From Actinoplanes cyaneus (GTDB lineage: Bacteria > Actinomycetota > Actinomycetes > Mycobacteriales > Micromonosporaceae), in assembly GCF_016862095.1 (NCBI RefSeq), contig NZ_BOMH01000013.1, positions 62,001-126,000 of the forward strand: a stretch of 64,000 bases of DNA, read 5' to 3'. Under the pieces are notes generated by a model that worked only from the letters and a program-made list of their open reading frames with translations, made no database searches and was not told where the DNA came from. Made by a program: the position numbers and the translations under genes. Shown here in pieces: positions 7,815 to 16,481 of this stretch; positions within the stretch are counted from its first letter, which is position 1; each line of letters opens with the position of its first letter.

Positions 7815-8984
7815 CTACGACGACCGGACAGCCTGTGGCCGGGCCAGGAAGGCGGCGAGCAGGGCGACCAGGCAGAGCACGGAGAGGCTGACGAAGCCGG
7901 CGCGGAACGAGCCGGTCGCGTCCTTCACCGCGCCGAGGGCGTAGACGAAGGCGAAGCTGCCGAGGTTCGCGCAGAAGTTGCCGAATCCGCTGAGCAGGCC
8001 GGCTCGCTGGGCGCCGAGCACCGCGATCGGCAGGGCGAACAGCGGTCCGAAGTAGACCTGCACGACCACCGAGATCATGGCGACCACGGCAAGCACGGCA
8101 GGCATCCCGGGTACGTACGTGAGCAGCGCCAGCCCGATCGCGAGGGTCGCGAGCGAACCGCCGATCACCAGCAGCGGGCGGCCGATCCGGTCGGAGAGGT
8201 AGCCGCCGAGGTAGTTCGCCGGGGCGGTCAGCGCGGCCCCGAGCGCGGCGACCAGGCCGGCCGTGGTCAGCGACTGGCCACGATCCACGACCAGCCACGT
8301 GGGCAGCCAGAACGTGAACCCTTGGGCGACCGCGAGCCGGGCGAACTGGATCACCCCGGTCAGCCAGACGATCCGGTGGCGCAGCAGGGCGGGCAGGTCG
8401 CCGGCGCGGACCGGGTTGTCGCTCGGCGGTTTCGGAACGGCCGGTCCGGCGGCCCGCCGGTACAGCAGGAGAGTGCCCAGGCCGGCGGCCGCGAACAGCC
8501 CGAACAGCCAGCGCCAGCCCACGTGCCCGACGAGCAGGGGGCCGACGGAGCTGAGCAGGATGTTCGACGAGAAGCCGCCCGCGACGTAGAGCCCCATCGC
8601 TGTCGCACGCCGGTCGCTGGGGAACTCCGCGCTGATCAGCAGGAGGCCCGGCGCGAAGACGAGCGCCCGGAAGAACCCCGAAAAGGCTTGATTCACCAAC
8701 ATCATCTGGTACGACGTGAGCACCGCGAACAGAGCGGCCAGCACGTTGGTGCCGAGCAGGCCCACGAGGAACAGCGTTCGCGGGGAGAACCGGTCGGCGA
8801 GGAATCCGGACGGGACCTGCATCAGTGCGTACACCAGATTGCTGGCCGCGGCGAGCGTGCCGGCCTGCGCGAAGGTGAGCCCGAGGTCGGTGCGGATCAG
8901 CGGCAGGAACAGCGCGATCCCGCCGAAGATCAGCGCCTGGGTGCTCTGGCAGACCACGAGCAGGGTGATGATCGCGCGGCGCAT
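7815..8984 (-). CDS. MFS transporter
   Basis: 389-residue integral membrane protein with about 12 hydrophobic helices in two halves. It has the major facilitator signature between helices 2 and 3 ([12 protein letters not shown]) and a related motif in the second half ([13 protein letters not shown]). A proton-linked importer or exporter of a small molecule is likely; the substrate cannot be read from sequence. The ATG at 8984 begins at the first helix ([13 protein letters not shown]); the frame upstream to 9074 overlaps the chemoreceptor start region and is probably not used. Divergent from the chemoreceptor gene at 9069. Confidence 0.85.
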   Translation of the reverse strand: MRRAIITLLVVCQSTQALIFGGIALFLPLIRTDLGLTFAQAGTLAAASNLVYALMQVPSGFLADRFSPRTLFLVGLLGTNVLAALFAVLTSYQMMLVNQAFSGFFRALVFAPGLLLISAEFPSDRRATAMGLYVAGGFSSNILLSSVGPLLVGHVGWRWLFGLFAAAGLGTLLLYRRAAGPAVPKPPSDNPVRAGDLPALLRHRIVWLTGVIQFARLAVAQGFTFWLPTWLVVDRGQSLTTAGLVAALGAALTAPANYLGGYLSDRIGRPLLVIGGSLATLAIGLALLTYVPGMPAVLAVVAMISVVVQVYFGPLFALPIAVLGAQRAGLLSGFGNFCANLGSFAFVYALGAVKDATGSFRAGFVSLSVLCLVALLAAFLARPQAVRSS

Positions 8985-9068
8985 CGGGCGATGATCGCAC
9001 GGCCTCAGGGAATGGGCATGCGGGCCGAAGAGGGAGATGTCGACTCGCTTCCGCCGAGGAGGGCAAGG

Positions 9069-11030
9069 GTGCACCTGCCACGTCTCACCATCAAGTTGCG
9101 CCTGATCGTCTGCGTGGTGCTGCTGACCGGGCTGTCATTGCTGCTGGTGGTCACCTACATCACGCGGCACAACACGAGTGAGGCGCGCCGCACCGGCCTG
9201 GCGTACGCGCAGGAGGTCTCCCTGCGCAACGCGGCGGTCGTGCAGCAGGGCCTGCTGATCGGGCTGGGCTCGGCGCGCGAGCTGGCGCAGGAGATCCCCG
9301 CGCTGGCCGACGCCGGCGGCACCCGGAGCATGGTCAACTCCCAGCTGCGGTCGGTGCTGGTCAGTCACGAGGACTACATCGGGGTCTGGACGTTGTGGGA
9401 GCCGAACGCCTTCGACGGCCGGGATGCCAGGCACCGCGGCATCGACGCGTCGCACGACGACACCGGGCGGCTGGTGCCCTACTGGTTCCGGGACGGGACC
9501 ACGATCAAGACCGAGCCGCTGAAGGACTACACCGAGGAGGGCGCCGGGGACTACTACCTCCAGGTGCGCGACAGCGGTAAGGAGAAGCTGGAGGAGCCGT
9601 ACTCCTACCAGGTGGGCGGCCGGGACGTGCTGATGTCGTCGCTGGTGGTGCCGATCTCGGAGGCGGGCAAGGTGGTCGGCGTCGCGGGGGTCGACATGCC
9701 GCTGGACAGCTTCGCCACGATGGTGAACGGGATCAAGCCGTTCGGCACCGGCTCGGCCATGCTGCTCAGCGCCGCCGGTCAGGTGGTGGCCGGCGGGAGC
9801 GCCGAGCAGGCCGGCAAGGCCGCGGACAAGGACGTGGTGGCGCTGGCCGCGCAGGCGGCGAGCAGTGGCGGGGCGGTCCGCCGGATGATCGGTGGCGAGG
9901 ACGGCCAGGTGCAGGTCGCCGCACCGCTGGTGGTCGGCAGCGACGCCTGGTCGCTGATCGTCACCGTGCCGATGGAGACCATTCTGGCCGACGCCTCCGC
10001 GGCGCGGAACACCGCCATCTGGATCACGCTGGTCGCGGTGCTGCTCGCGGGCGTGATCAGCTGGCTGCTGGCCCGCTCGCTGGTGCGCCCGATCGAGCGG
10101 CTGCGGGACCGGATGGCGCAGATCGCCGACGGCGAGGGCGACCTGACCCAGCGGGCCGAGGCCACCCGCGACGACGAGTCCGGTGATCTCGCGAAGGCGT
10201 TCAACCGGTTCGTGGAGAAGGTGGCCGGCACGGTGCGCGGGATCGCCGGCTCGGCCGACGAGGTGCGGGCCGCCGCCGACCGTCTCAACGACACCACCAG
10301 CCGGCTCGGCGCCGACGCGGCCCAGGTCTCCGACAAGTCCGGCACCGCCTCCGACGCGACCCTGACGGTCAACGAGGGGGTGCAGTCGGTGGCGGCCGGC
10401 GCGGAGCAGATGAGTGCGTCGATCGCCGAGATCGCCTCCAGCGCCGCGAAGGCCGCCGAGGTGGCCAACAACGCGCGGGCCGTCGCCGAGGGCACGAACA
10501 GCCAGGTCGCGGAGCTGGGCGCGGCGACCGAGGAGATCGGCGACGTGGTCCGGCTGATCACCAGCATCGCCGAGCAGACGAATCTGCTCGCGCTGAACGC
10601 GACGATCGAGGCGGCCCGGGCCGGGGAGATGGGCAAGGGGTTCGCGGTGGTGGCCGGCGAGGTGAAGGAGCTGGCCCAGCAGACCGCCCAGGCGACCGAG
10701 GAGATCACGAACCGGATCACCGCGATCCAGTCGATCAGCGGCAACGCGGCCGCGGCGATCGGCGAGATCGTCCAGGTGATCGCGACGATCGGCGACTACA
10801 CCACCTCGATCGCCTCGGCGGTGGAGGAGCAGACGGCGACCACGGCCGAGATGAGCCGGGGCGTGTCCGACGCGGCCGGCAGCACCGGGCGGGTGTCCGA
10901 GGCGATCGGTGAGGTGGCCGAGGTGGCGCAGAAGGCGTCGGCGAACGCTCGGGACGCCCAGTCGGCGGTGGCCGACCTGTCCCGCCTGGCCGGGGACATG
11001 ACCGCGCTCGTCAACACGTTCCGTTACTGA
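9069..11030 (+). CDS. methyl-accepting chemotaxis protein with a periplasmic Cache-type sensor
   Basis: 653 residues. The first membrane helix (about 9-29) is followed by an extracytoplasmic sensor of about 280 residues with dCache character ([20 protein letters not shown], then [12 protein letters not shown]). Next come a second helix (about 314-338), a HAMP segment and the MA signalling domain (about 400-653). The hairpin tip [19 protein letters not shown] is intact. No C-terminal methylation pentapeptide is present. The GTG at 9069 was chosen because GAGGAGG lies 7 bases upstream; an ATG at 9018 is in frame but lacks a site. No other che gene is nearby, so it must feed a distant array. Confidence 0.9.
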   Translation: MHLPRLTIKLRLIVCVVLLTGLSLLLVVTYITRHNTSEARRTGLAYAQEVSLRNAAVVQQGLLIGLGSARELAQEIPALADAGGTRSMVNSQLRSVLVSHEDYIGVWTLWEPNAFDGRDARHRGIDASHDDTGRLVPYWFRDGTTIKTEPLKDYTEEGAGDYYLQVRDSGKEKLEEPYSYQVGGRDVLMSSLVVPISEAGKVVGVAGVDMPLDSFATMVNGIKPFGTGSAMLLSAAGQVVAGGSAEQAGKAADKDVVALAAQAASSGGAVRRMIGGEDGQVQVAAPLVVGSDAWSLIVTVPMETILADASAARNTAIWITLVAVLLAGVISWLLARSLVRPIERLRDRMAQIADGEGDLTQRAEATRDDESGDLAKAFNRFVEKVAGTVRGIAGSADEVRAAADRLNDTTSRLGADAAQVSDKSGTASDATLTVNEGVQSVAAGAEQMSASIAEIASSAAKAAEVANNARAVAEGTNSQVAELGAATEEIGDVVRLITSIAEQTNLLALNATIEAARAGEMGKGFAVVAGEVKELAQQTAQATEEITNRITAIQSISGNAAAAIGEIVQVIATIGDYTTSIASAVEEQTATTAEMSRGVSDAAGSTGRVSEAIGEVAEVAQKASANARDAQSAVADLSRLAGDMTALVNTFRY

Positions 11031-11043
11031 GGGCCCGAGGAAC

Positions 11044-11055
11044 GTTTACGTTAAC
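11044..11055. promoter_or_regulatory. candidate LacI-type operator upstream of the GH5-GH43 pair
   Basis: GTTTACGTTAAC is palindromic at 10 of 12 positions. A second dyad, CGTATC-TC-GATACG (11061-11074), follows. Both lie about 90-115 bases before the GH5 start in a 130-base gap. Dyads of this type often serve LacI-family repressors of CAZyme genes; no cognate regulator is adjacent. Confidence 0.4.
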
Positions 11056-11160
11056 ATCGTCGTATCTCGATACGCCACCTCCGGCTGGCCGGCCGTTCGC
11101 CATCTTCACGGCTTGCGGCGTGGCATGGCTTCGATGTGTCGCCGGCGTTACGAAGGTGTC

Positions 11161-12591
11161 ATGCGAGCAAGAATCCCCACCGCGCTGTGCGCGGTCCTGC
11201 TGGCGACGTTCTCCGCCGTCCCCACCACCCACGCGGCCGCCGCCACCAACGGCTTCCGAGGTGTCAACTGGGCAGACCAGCGCGACAACTTCGTCGACGA
11301 CACCCTCGTCCTGGGCGGGCTGAGCACCAGCGACAGCTATGCCACCACGCAGGCCAAGGCGAACGCCATCCTCACCGGTTTCGTGAACAACCTGGGCGCC
11401 AACACGGTGCGCATGCCGGTCAACTACGCGACGGTGGCCGGGTCGTACTGGGCGTCCTACACCGGCGCCATCGACATGGCCACGTCCAAGGGCCTGAAGG
11501 TGATCCTCAGTTACTGGGAGGGCGCCAGTTCCCGGAACGGACTGGTCGACAACACCACGCAGTACTGGTCGCTGTGGCAGACCATCGTCACCCGGTACTC
11601 GTCGAACGCGAACGTCTACTTCGAACCCTTCAACGAGCCGTACGGCTACAGCGACGCCGACTGGAAGAACCTCGCCGCCCAGTGGCTCGGGAACTACCCG
11701 GCCGTCCCGCGCGGACGGGTGATCATCAGCGGCGCCGGCTACAACCAGCGGCTCACCACGATCGCGACCGACACGCGCTTCGACGGCACGCTCATCTCCC
11801 GGCACATCTACCAGTTCTTCGACTCCGCCCGGCACACCGAGGACTCGTGGCGGGAATCCCTGCGGAGCAGCGTGGGCCCGTACGCCGGCCGGGTCCTGAT
11901 CACCGAATTCGGTGCGACCATGACCGACGGGCGCAACTACAACGCGCCGTCGACGACCAACGACTTCGTGGCGTTCATCCGCGGGGTCGCGGCCGAGGCG
12001 CGGGCCGAGGGGCTGGGCACTGTCTACTGGCCGGGCGTGCGGATCGCCGACCCGTACCGGCTGCAGGAGATCAACGGCAGTGGCACCGCGCTGACCCTGA
12101 CCACCACCAACAACTCCGGCCGGGACCAGCTGCGCTACTCCTGGGGCCTGGACGTCAGCGGGAACACGCTGCTCACCCACTACCGCGTGACGAACCGGAA
12201 CAGCGGCAAGGTGATGGACCTGGTCGGCTCGTCGATCGCGGACAGCGCCGAGGCCAAGCAGTACACCTGGAACGGCGGCGCGAACCAGAAGTGGTCGTTC
12301 GAGGACCTCGGCAACGGGTACGTGCGGGTCGTCAACTCGTACAGCGGGAAATGCCTGAACGTGGCGTCGGCCTCGACCGCGGACGGGGCGAACGTCATCC
12401 AGTACACCTGCGGGAGCGGCACCAACGAGCAGTGGTCGTGGGTCGCGTCCGGCGGCTACTACACGCTGGTCGCACGGCACAGCGGGAAGTGCCTCGACGT
12501 GGTCGCGGCCGGCACCGCCGACGGCGCCGACATCAGCCAGTACGCCTGCAACGGCGGCACGAACCAGCAGTGGTCGAGGAGCGCGGCATGA
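11161..12591 (+). CDS. secreted GH5-type glycoside hydrolase with CBM13
   Basis: 476 residues: a signal peptide (to about residue 28, ending THAAAA), a GH5-like (beta/alpha)8 catalytic domain (about 32-315), and a C-terminal ricin-type CBM13 trefoil (about 340-476). The acid/base Glu is in FEPFNEPYG near residue 158 and the nucleophile is in ITEFGAT near 249, both intact. The three trefoil QxW-type motifs are NQKWSF, NEQWSWV and NQQWSRS. Family GH5 covers beta-glucanases, mannanases and galactanases; the fold is clear but the substrate is not. The ATG at 11161 gives the proper signal peptide; the frame upstream to 11113 adds a non-signal extension. Its TGA overlaps the ATG of the next gene (ATGA), so the two enzymes are coupled. 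Confidence 0.85.
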   Translation: MRARIPTALCAVLLATFSAVPTTHAAAATNGFRGVNWADQRDNFVDDTLVLGGLSTSDSYATTQAKANAILTGFVNNLGANTVRMPVNYATVAGSYWASYTGAIDMATSKGLKVILSYWEGASSRNGLVDNTTQYWSLWQTIVTRYSSNANVYFEPFNEPYGYSDADWKNLAAQWLGNYPAVPRGRVIISGAGYNQRLTTIATDTRFDGTLISRHIYQFFDSARHTEDSWRESLRSSVGPYAGRVLITEFGATMTDGRNYNAPSTTNDFVAFIRGVAAEARAEGLGTVYWPGVRIADPYRLQEINGSGTALTLTTTNNSGRDQLRYSWGLDVSGNTLLTHYRVTNRNSGKVMDLVGSSIADSAEAKQYTWNGGANQKWSFEDLGNGYVRVVNSYSGKCLNVASASTADGANVIQYTCGSGTNEQWSWVASGGYYTLVARHSGKCLDVVAAGTADGADISQYACNGGTNQQWSRSAA

Positions 12592-13931
12592 AAGCCCTTC
12601 TCGCGCTGCTGCTGATGCTCACCTCCGTGACGATCACCAACGGGACCCAGTTCGGCGGCGTGCACGCGCACGGCGGCGGGGTGATCAAGGTCGGCTCGTA
12701 CTACTACTGGTTCGGCGAGAACCGCAACGCCGACGACACGTTCCTCGCCGTCAGCGTCTACCGATCGACCGACCTGCAGAACTGGGAATTCCGCAACAAC
12801 GTGCTGACCCGCTCGTCCGCGTCCGAGTTGGGGTCCGCCAAGATCGAGCGCCCCAAGGTCGTCTACAACGCGTCGACCGGCAAGTACGTCATGTGGATCC
12901 ACAAGGAGAACGGGACCGATTACGCCGAGGCCCGGGCGGCGGTCGCGGTCTCCGACACGGTCGACGGCAACTACACGTACGCAGGGAGCTTCCGCCCCTT
13001 CGGCACGTACATGTCCCGCGACATCACCCTCTACCAGGAGGGCACGACGGCGTACATGATCTCGGCGGCCGACGAGAACCGGGACCTGATGATCTACCGC
13101 CTCACGCCGGACTACCGGAACGTCGAGTCGGTGGTGGGCAACTTCTGGAACGACGCGTCCCGGGAGGCGCCGGCGCTGTTCAAGCGCGGCAGCACGTACT
13201 TCATGCTCACCTCGGGCACCTCCGGGTGGAACCCCAACCAGTCGAAGTACGCGACCGCGCCCAGCATCTCCGGGCCGTGGACCGGCTGGACGAACGCGGG
13301 GGACGCGACGACGTTCCACTCGCAACCGGCGTACGTGCTGCAATTGGGCGGCAGTTTCCTCTACCTGGGTGACCGTTGGGCGGGGGCCTGGGGCGCGCCG
13401 GTCAACAACTCCGAGTACGTGTGGCTGCCGATCACGTTCCCGTCGAGCACCACGATGTCGCTGTCCTGGTCGCCGACGATCACCGTGGACGCGGCGACCG
13501 GCATGGTCAGCGGCAGCCCGGTCCCGTACTACCGGGTGACGAACCGCAGCTCGGCCAAGGTGATCGACGTGTGGAACGCGTCGACCGCCGACAACGCGGA
13601 GGTACGCACGTACGCGGCCAGCAGCGGCGCCAACCAGCAGTGGGACTTCCGGTCCACCGGCGGTGGCTACGTCAACGTCATCAACCGCAACAGCGGCAAG
13701 TGCCTGGACGTGACGTCGGGCTCCACGGCTGACGGCGCCGACATCATCCAGTACGCCTGCGGGAGCGGCGCCAACCAGCAGTGGAGCTGGGTGGCCGGCG
13801 GCGGTTACTACCAGCTGAAGGCGCGGCACTCCGGCAAGTGTCTGGCCCTGGCCGCCGACGCCGTGGACCTCCAGCAGACCACCTGCTCGTCGTCGGCCAC
13901 CGGCCAGCAGTGGTCCCGGACCACCGTCTGA
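12588..13931 (+). CDS. secreted GH43 (exo-beta-1,3-galactanase-like) enzyme with CBM13
   Basis: 447 residues: a short signal peptide, a five-bladed GH43 domain (about 20-300) and a CBM13 trefoil (about 315-447; NQQWDF, NQQWSWV, GQQWSRT). The opening HAHGGGVIKVGSYYYWFGE is characteristic of the GH43 subfamily of exo-beta-1,3-galactanases. In that subfamily the general acid is a Glu (here probably SREAPALF near 195), and a Gln rather than Asp has been proposed as base; FHSQPAYV near 246 fits. Coupled to the GH5 gene by a 4-base overlap. The two CBM13 domains are alike enough to suggest module duplication. Probable target: arabinogalactan side chains; this is inferred. Confidence 0.82.
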   Translation: MKALLALLLMLTSVTITNGTQFGGVHAHGGGVIKVGSYYYWFGENRNADDTFLAVSVYRSTDLQNWEFRNNVLTRSSASELGSAKIERPKVVYNASTGKYVMWIHKENGTDYAEARAAVAVSDTVDGNYTYAGSFRPFGTYMSRDITLYQEGTTAYMISAADENRDLMIYRLTPDYRNVESVVGNFWNDASREAPALFKRGSTYFMLTSGTSGWNPNQSKYATAPSISGPWTGWTNAGDATTFHSQPAYVLQLGGSFLYLGDRWAGAWGAPVNNSEYVWLPITFPSSTTMSLSWSPTITVDAATGMVSGSPVPYYRVTNRSSAKVIDVWNASTADNAEVRTYAASSGANQQWDFRSTGGGYVNVINRNSGKCLDVTSGSTADGADIIQYACGSGANQQWSWVAGGGYYQLKARHSGKCLALAADAVDLQQTTCSSSATGQQWSRTTV

Positions 13932-14018
13932 AGGCCAGGCCAGGCCGGCGCGTCGCTTCGTGATGGCACGAGCGTTGTCGATGTCGGCGTCGACTGACGA
14001 CACCCGGTACTCGGGCCC

Positions 14019-14046
14019 GGCCCGGCGGCGACCTTGCCGCCGGGCC
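14019..14046 (+). terminator. GC-rich hairpin after the GH43 gene
   Basis: GGCCCGGCGGC (14019-14029) / GCCGCCGGGCC (14036-14046) forms an 11-bp stem with a 6-base loop. It lies 87 bases after the GH43 stop and 16 bases before the next start. There is no U-tract. It could end the GH5-GH43 transcript or affect translation of the permease. Confidence 0.45.
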
Positions 14047-14062
14047 CGTAGGCTCGGCAGAC

Positions 14063-14806
14063 GTGGATCTTGAAACGGCGGGACTGCTGCTGATCGGGGG
14101 CGTGGGCTCCGGGCTGACCGGGGCGATCGCCGGGCTCGCGTCGCTGGTCAGCTATCCGGTGCTGCTCGCGGCCGGGATCCCGCCGGTCGCCGCCAGCATG
14201 ACCAACACCGTCGCGTTGCTCGCGGCGCCGATCGGAACCGTCGGCGGGGCGCGGCGCGAACTGCGTGGGCAGCGACGGCGGATCCTGCGGGCGAGCGTGA
14301 TCTGCGCGGCCGGCGGGATCACCGGCGGAGTGCTGCTCAAGAGCACGCCGTCAGCCGCGTTCGAGGTGATCGTGCCGTTCCTGATCATCCTCGGGGCGCT
14401 GGCGCTGCTGTTCCGTGAGGGGCTGCGCGACTGGTACACCCGGCCGGGACGGCGGCCGCCGCTCGTCGTCGCGATCTTCCTGATCGGCATCTACGGCGGC
14501 TACTTCGGCGCGGCGGCCGGCGTGCTGCTGCTCGCGGCCATGGCGGTGGCCTCGGTCGAACCGTTCGCGGTGACCAACGCGGTCAAGACGGTCGTGCTGG
14601 GCGCCGCGAACCTGGCCGCCGCGATCCTCTACGCGCTGACCGGGCCGGTCCACTGGCTCGCCGCGGCCCTGCTCGGCGCCGGATGCCTGATCGGCAGCTG
14701 GATCGGCCCGGCGGTGGTGCGGCGCAGCCCGGAGCGCCCGCTGCGCATCGTGATCGCGGTCGCTGCCTTCGGCCTTGCGATCTACCTCTGGTGGCAGGCC
14801 TTCTGA
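14063..14806 (+). CDS. TauE/SafE-family permease
   Basis: 247-residue membrane protein with seven to eight hydrophobic segments and the two-fold repeat of the TauE/SafE (DUF81) family. GLASLVSYPVLLAAGIPP with ASMTNTVAL marks repeat one; GIYGGYFGAAAGVLLLA with VTNAVKTVVLG marks repeat two. The family exports sulfite, sulfoacetate or related anions. GTG start at 14063. It may be transcribed alone behind the hairpin at 14019. The substrate is not determinable. Confidence 0.85.
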   Translation: MDLETAGLLLIGGVGSGLTGAIAGLASLVSYPVLLAAGIPPVAASMTNTVALLAAPIGTVGGARRELRGQRRRILRASVICAAGGITGGVLLKSTPSAAFEVIVPFLIILGALALLFREGLRDWYTRPGRRPPLVVAIFLIGIYGGYFGAAAGVLLLAAMAVASVEPFAVTNAVKTVVLGAANLAAAILYALTGPVHWLAAALLGAGCLIGSWIGPAVVRRSPERPLRIVIAVAAFGLAIYLWWQAF

Positions 14807-14891
14807 CACCGGTGGCTGCCAGGTCTTCTGCCGGCGGGCGCGTCTCTCGCGGGTGGCTCGGGGCTGGGTGTGGTGCCCGGCGCGGGGGCGC

Positions 14892-15224
14892 TCAGACCGG
14901 GTCGAGGCCGAAGACCTCGGCGAGGCCGGTGACCTCGATGGCCTGGCGGACCGGGGCGGAGGGCCGGGTCAGGACCATCGTGAGGCCCGCCGCGGCGGCG
15001 CTGTTGCGGACACCGACGAGCGCGCCCATCGCGTACGAGTCGATGAAGGTCACCTCGGCCAGGTCGAGCGACAGCTGACGGCAGGGGGAGCCGGCGACGG
15101 CTTTCTCCAGGTTGTCGCGTAACTCGTCGGCGACGTCCACGTCCAGTTCCGGGGCGAGCAGCGTCGCCTCCAGCGTGGTGCCGTCGGCGCTGGTCCGGTA
15201 GGAGACGATGGCATCAGTGGTCAT
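14892..15224 (-). CDS. STAS-domain anti-sigma factor antagonist
   Basis: 110 residues, entirely a STAS domain of the SpoIIAA/RsbV type. The conserved phosphorylatable serine is Ser63 in FIDSYAMGALV. Such proteins release a sigma factor by binding an anti-sigma kinase and are switched off by serine phosphorylation. No partner kinase or sigma gene is adjacent, so it is an orphan here. The C-terminal tail (TGLAEVFGLDPV) is typical of the family. Monocistronic, convergent with the TauE gene. Confidence 0.88.
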   Translation of the reverse strand: MTTDAIVSYRTSADGTTLEATLLAPELDVDVADELRDNLEKAVAGSPCRQLSLDLAEVTFIDSYAMGALVGVRNSAAAAGLTMVLTRPSAPVRQAIEVTGLAEVFGLDPV

Positions 15225-15301
15225 GCCGGTTCACGCTACCCACCGGGCGCCACCTGTACGCACGATCGACACGCGGAGGAGGACCACGGGCCCGGTCGAT
15301 C

Positions 15302-15410
15302 GGAGCGGGAGCGCCCGGGCCGGGTCGGAGGGGGAGCGCCCGGGCTGGTCGGGCGGGGAGCGCAGGCGCGGTCGGAGGAGGAGCGCCCGGGCCGGTCAGG
15401 CGGGGAGCGG
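15302..15410. repeat. GC-rich direct repeats at the 3' end of the regulator gene
   Basis: The 13-mer GGAGCGCCCGGGC occurs at 15308, 15333 and 15380, embedded in related GGTCGG/GGCGGGGAGCG filler. The block fills the gap between the STAS and regulator genes and runs into the last codons of the regulator. It may act as a transcription barrier between convergently placed ends, or simply be slippage-prone sequence. Confidence 0.65.
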
Positions 15411-16481
15411 AGGTGCGGTCGAGGCGCGCAGGCGCAGGGAAGGGCTGATGACCATGCGGTGGGCCGGCCGGTCCGGGTCGGCGAGGCGGTCGGCGACCAG
15501 GCGGACCGCGGCGCGCCCGATCGAGCGGCGCGGCGGCCGGACAGCGGTCAGCGCCGGGCTGAACAGGCCGGCCACCTCGTCGTCGTAGGCGACGACCGAG
15601 AGCTGCCCGGGCACCGCGATCCGGCGTTCCTCGCAGCGCTGGACCAGCGCGATCGCCTCCGCGTCGGCGTGCACGAGCAGCGCCGTGGTGCCAGTCGCGA
15701 GGCAGCGGTCGAGGACCGTGTCGAGGGCGGCCGTGCAGTCGGGGCTTTTCGCGTCCGGCACCTGCTCGTCGACGGTGGCGCTGACGTCGAGGCCCAAGTC
15801 GGTGACCGCTTCGAGCCAGCCGCGGTGCACGTGCGGCCGGGTGGGGCTGGGGGTGGCGAGCACGACGCCGACCCGGCGATGACCGAGATCGACCAGGTGA
15901 CGTACTGCCATGGCCGCCCCCAGCGCGTGATCGGTGACCACCGATTCCAGCGCGACGTGGAACGGGCCGGTAGCCGCGGTGCGTTCCAGCAGCACGACGG
16001 GGAGCCCGGTGGCGGCCAGCCAGTCGATGGTCCGGGCGGCGGTCGGCACGTCCATCCGCGGCGCGACGATCAGCGCGTCGACGCCCTGGTCGACGAGGCG
16101 CAGCAGTTGCGGGCGATCATCCTCGGTCTCGTAGGAGGAGCCGCGCAGCACGATCCGCATCTCCAGCTCGCGCGCGGCTTCCTCGGCGCCACGGGCGACC
16201 GCCGGATAGTAGTAGTCCAGTGACGGGACCAGCATGCCGAGCGAGGTGGTCGCGGGCTCGTCGTCGGCGGCGACCGCCCCGGGCAGCGTCACCCCGCCGT
16301 GAACTCGCCTGACCAGCCCTTCCGCGGCGAGCTGGGCGATGTCCCGGCGGATCGTCACGGCTGCCGCCCCGAGCGTCTCGGTCAGGTCGGAGATCCGCAG
16401 GACGCCGTCGCGGCGCAGCTCCTCGAGCAGCCGGGCCCGCCGGGTCTCCGGCAGCGGCCCCCGCTTGTCCGATGTGCTCAC
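15396..16481 (-). CDS. chimeric regulator: DeoR-type HTH plus LacI-type sugar sensor
   Basis: 361 residues. The N-terminus carries a DeoR-like winged helix (about 10-65: RARLLEELRRDGVLRISDLTETLG, then VTIRRDIAQLAAEGL). From about 80 to the end is a periplasmic-binding-protein-like sensor of the LacI/GalR type (LGMLVPSLDYYYPAVARGAEEAARE; DALIVAPRMD; DLGHRRVGVV; SVVAYDDEVAGLFSPALTAVRPP). DeoR proteins normally have a ribose-isomerase-like sensor, so this pairing is a recurrent actinobacterial variant. GTG start, with GGAG upstream, overlapping the lyase stop as GTGA. It is the obvious candidate repressor of the divergent uronate locus, with an oligosaccharide as inducer. That role is inferred. 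Confidence 0.85.
   Translation of the reverse strand: MSTSDKRGPLPETRRARLLEELRRDGVLRISDLTETLGAAAVTIRRDIAQLAAEGLVRRVHGGVTLPGAVAADDEPATTSLGMLVPSLDYYYPAVARGAEEAARELEMRIVLRGSSYETEDDRPQLLRLVDQGVDALIVAPRMDVPTAARTIDWLAATGLPVVLLERTAATGPFHVALESVVTDHALGAAMAVRHLVDLGHRRVGVVLATPSPTRPHVHRGWLEAVTDLGLDVSATVDEQVPDAKSPDCTAALDTVLDRCLATGTTALLVHADAEAIALVQRCEERRIAVPGQLSVVAYDDEVAGLFSPALTAVRPPRRSIGRAAVRLVADRLADPDRPAHRMVISPSLRLRASTAPPLPA

Noticed and set aside
7482-9068. Long open frame upstream of the chemoreceptor giving a protein of nearly 1200 residues
   Set aside because: It runs antisense through the MFS transporter and the palindromes. A good ribosome binding site and the first membrane helix place the real start at 9069.
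15302-15410. CRISPR-like array
   Set aside because: Repeats are 13 bases, irregularly spaced (25 and 47 bases), GC-rich and partly coding; no spacers or cas genes.
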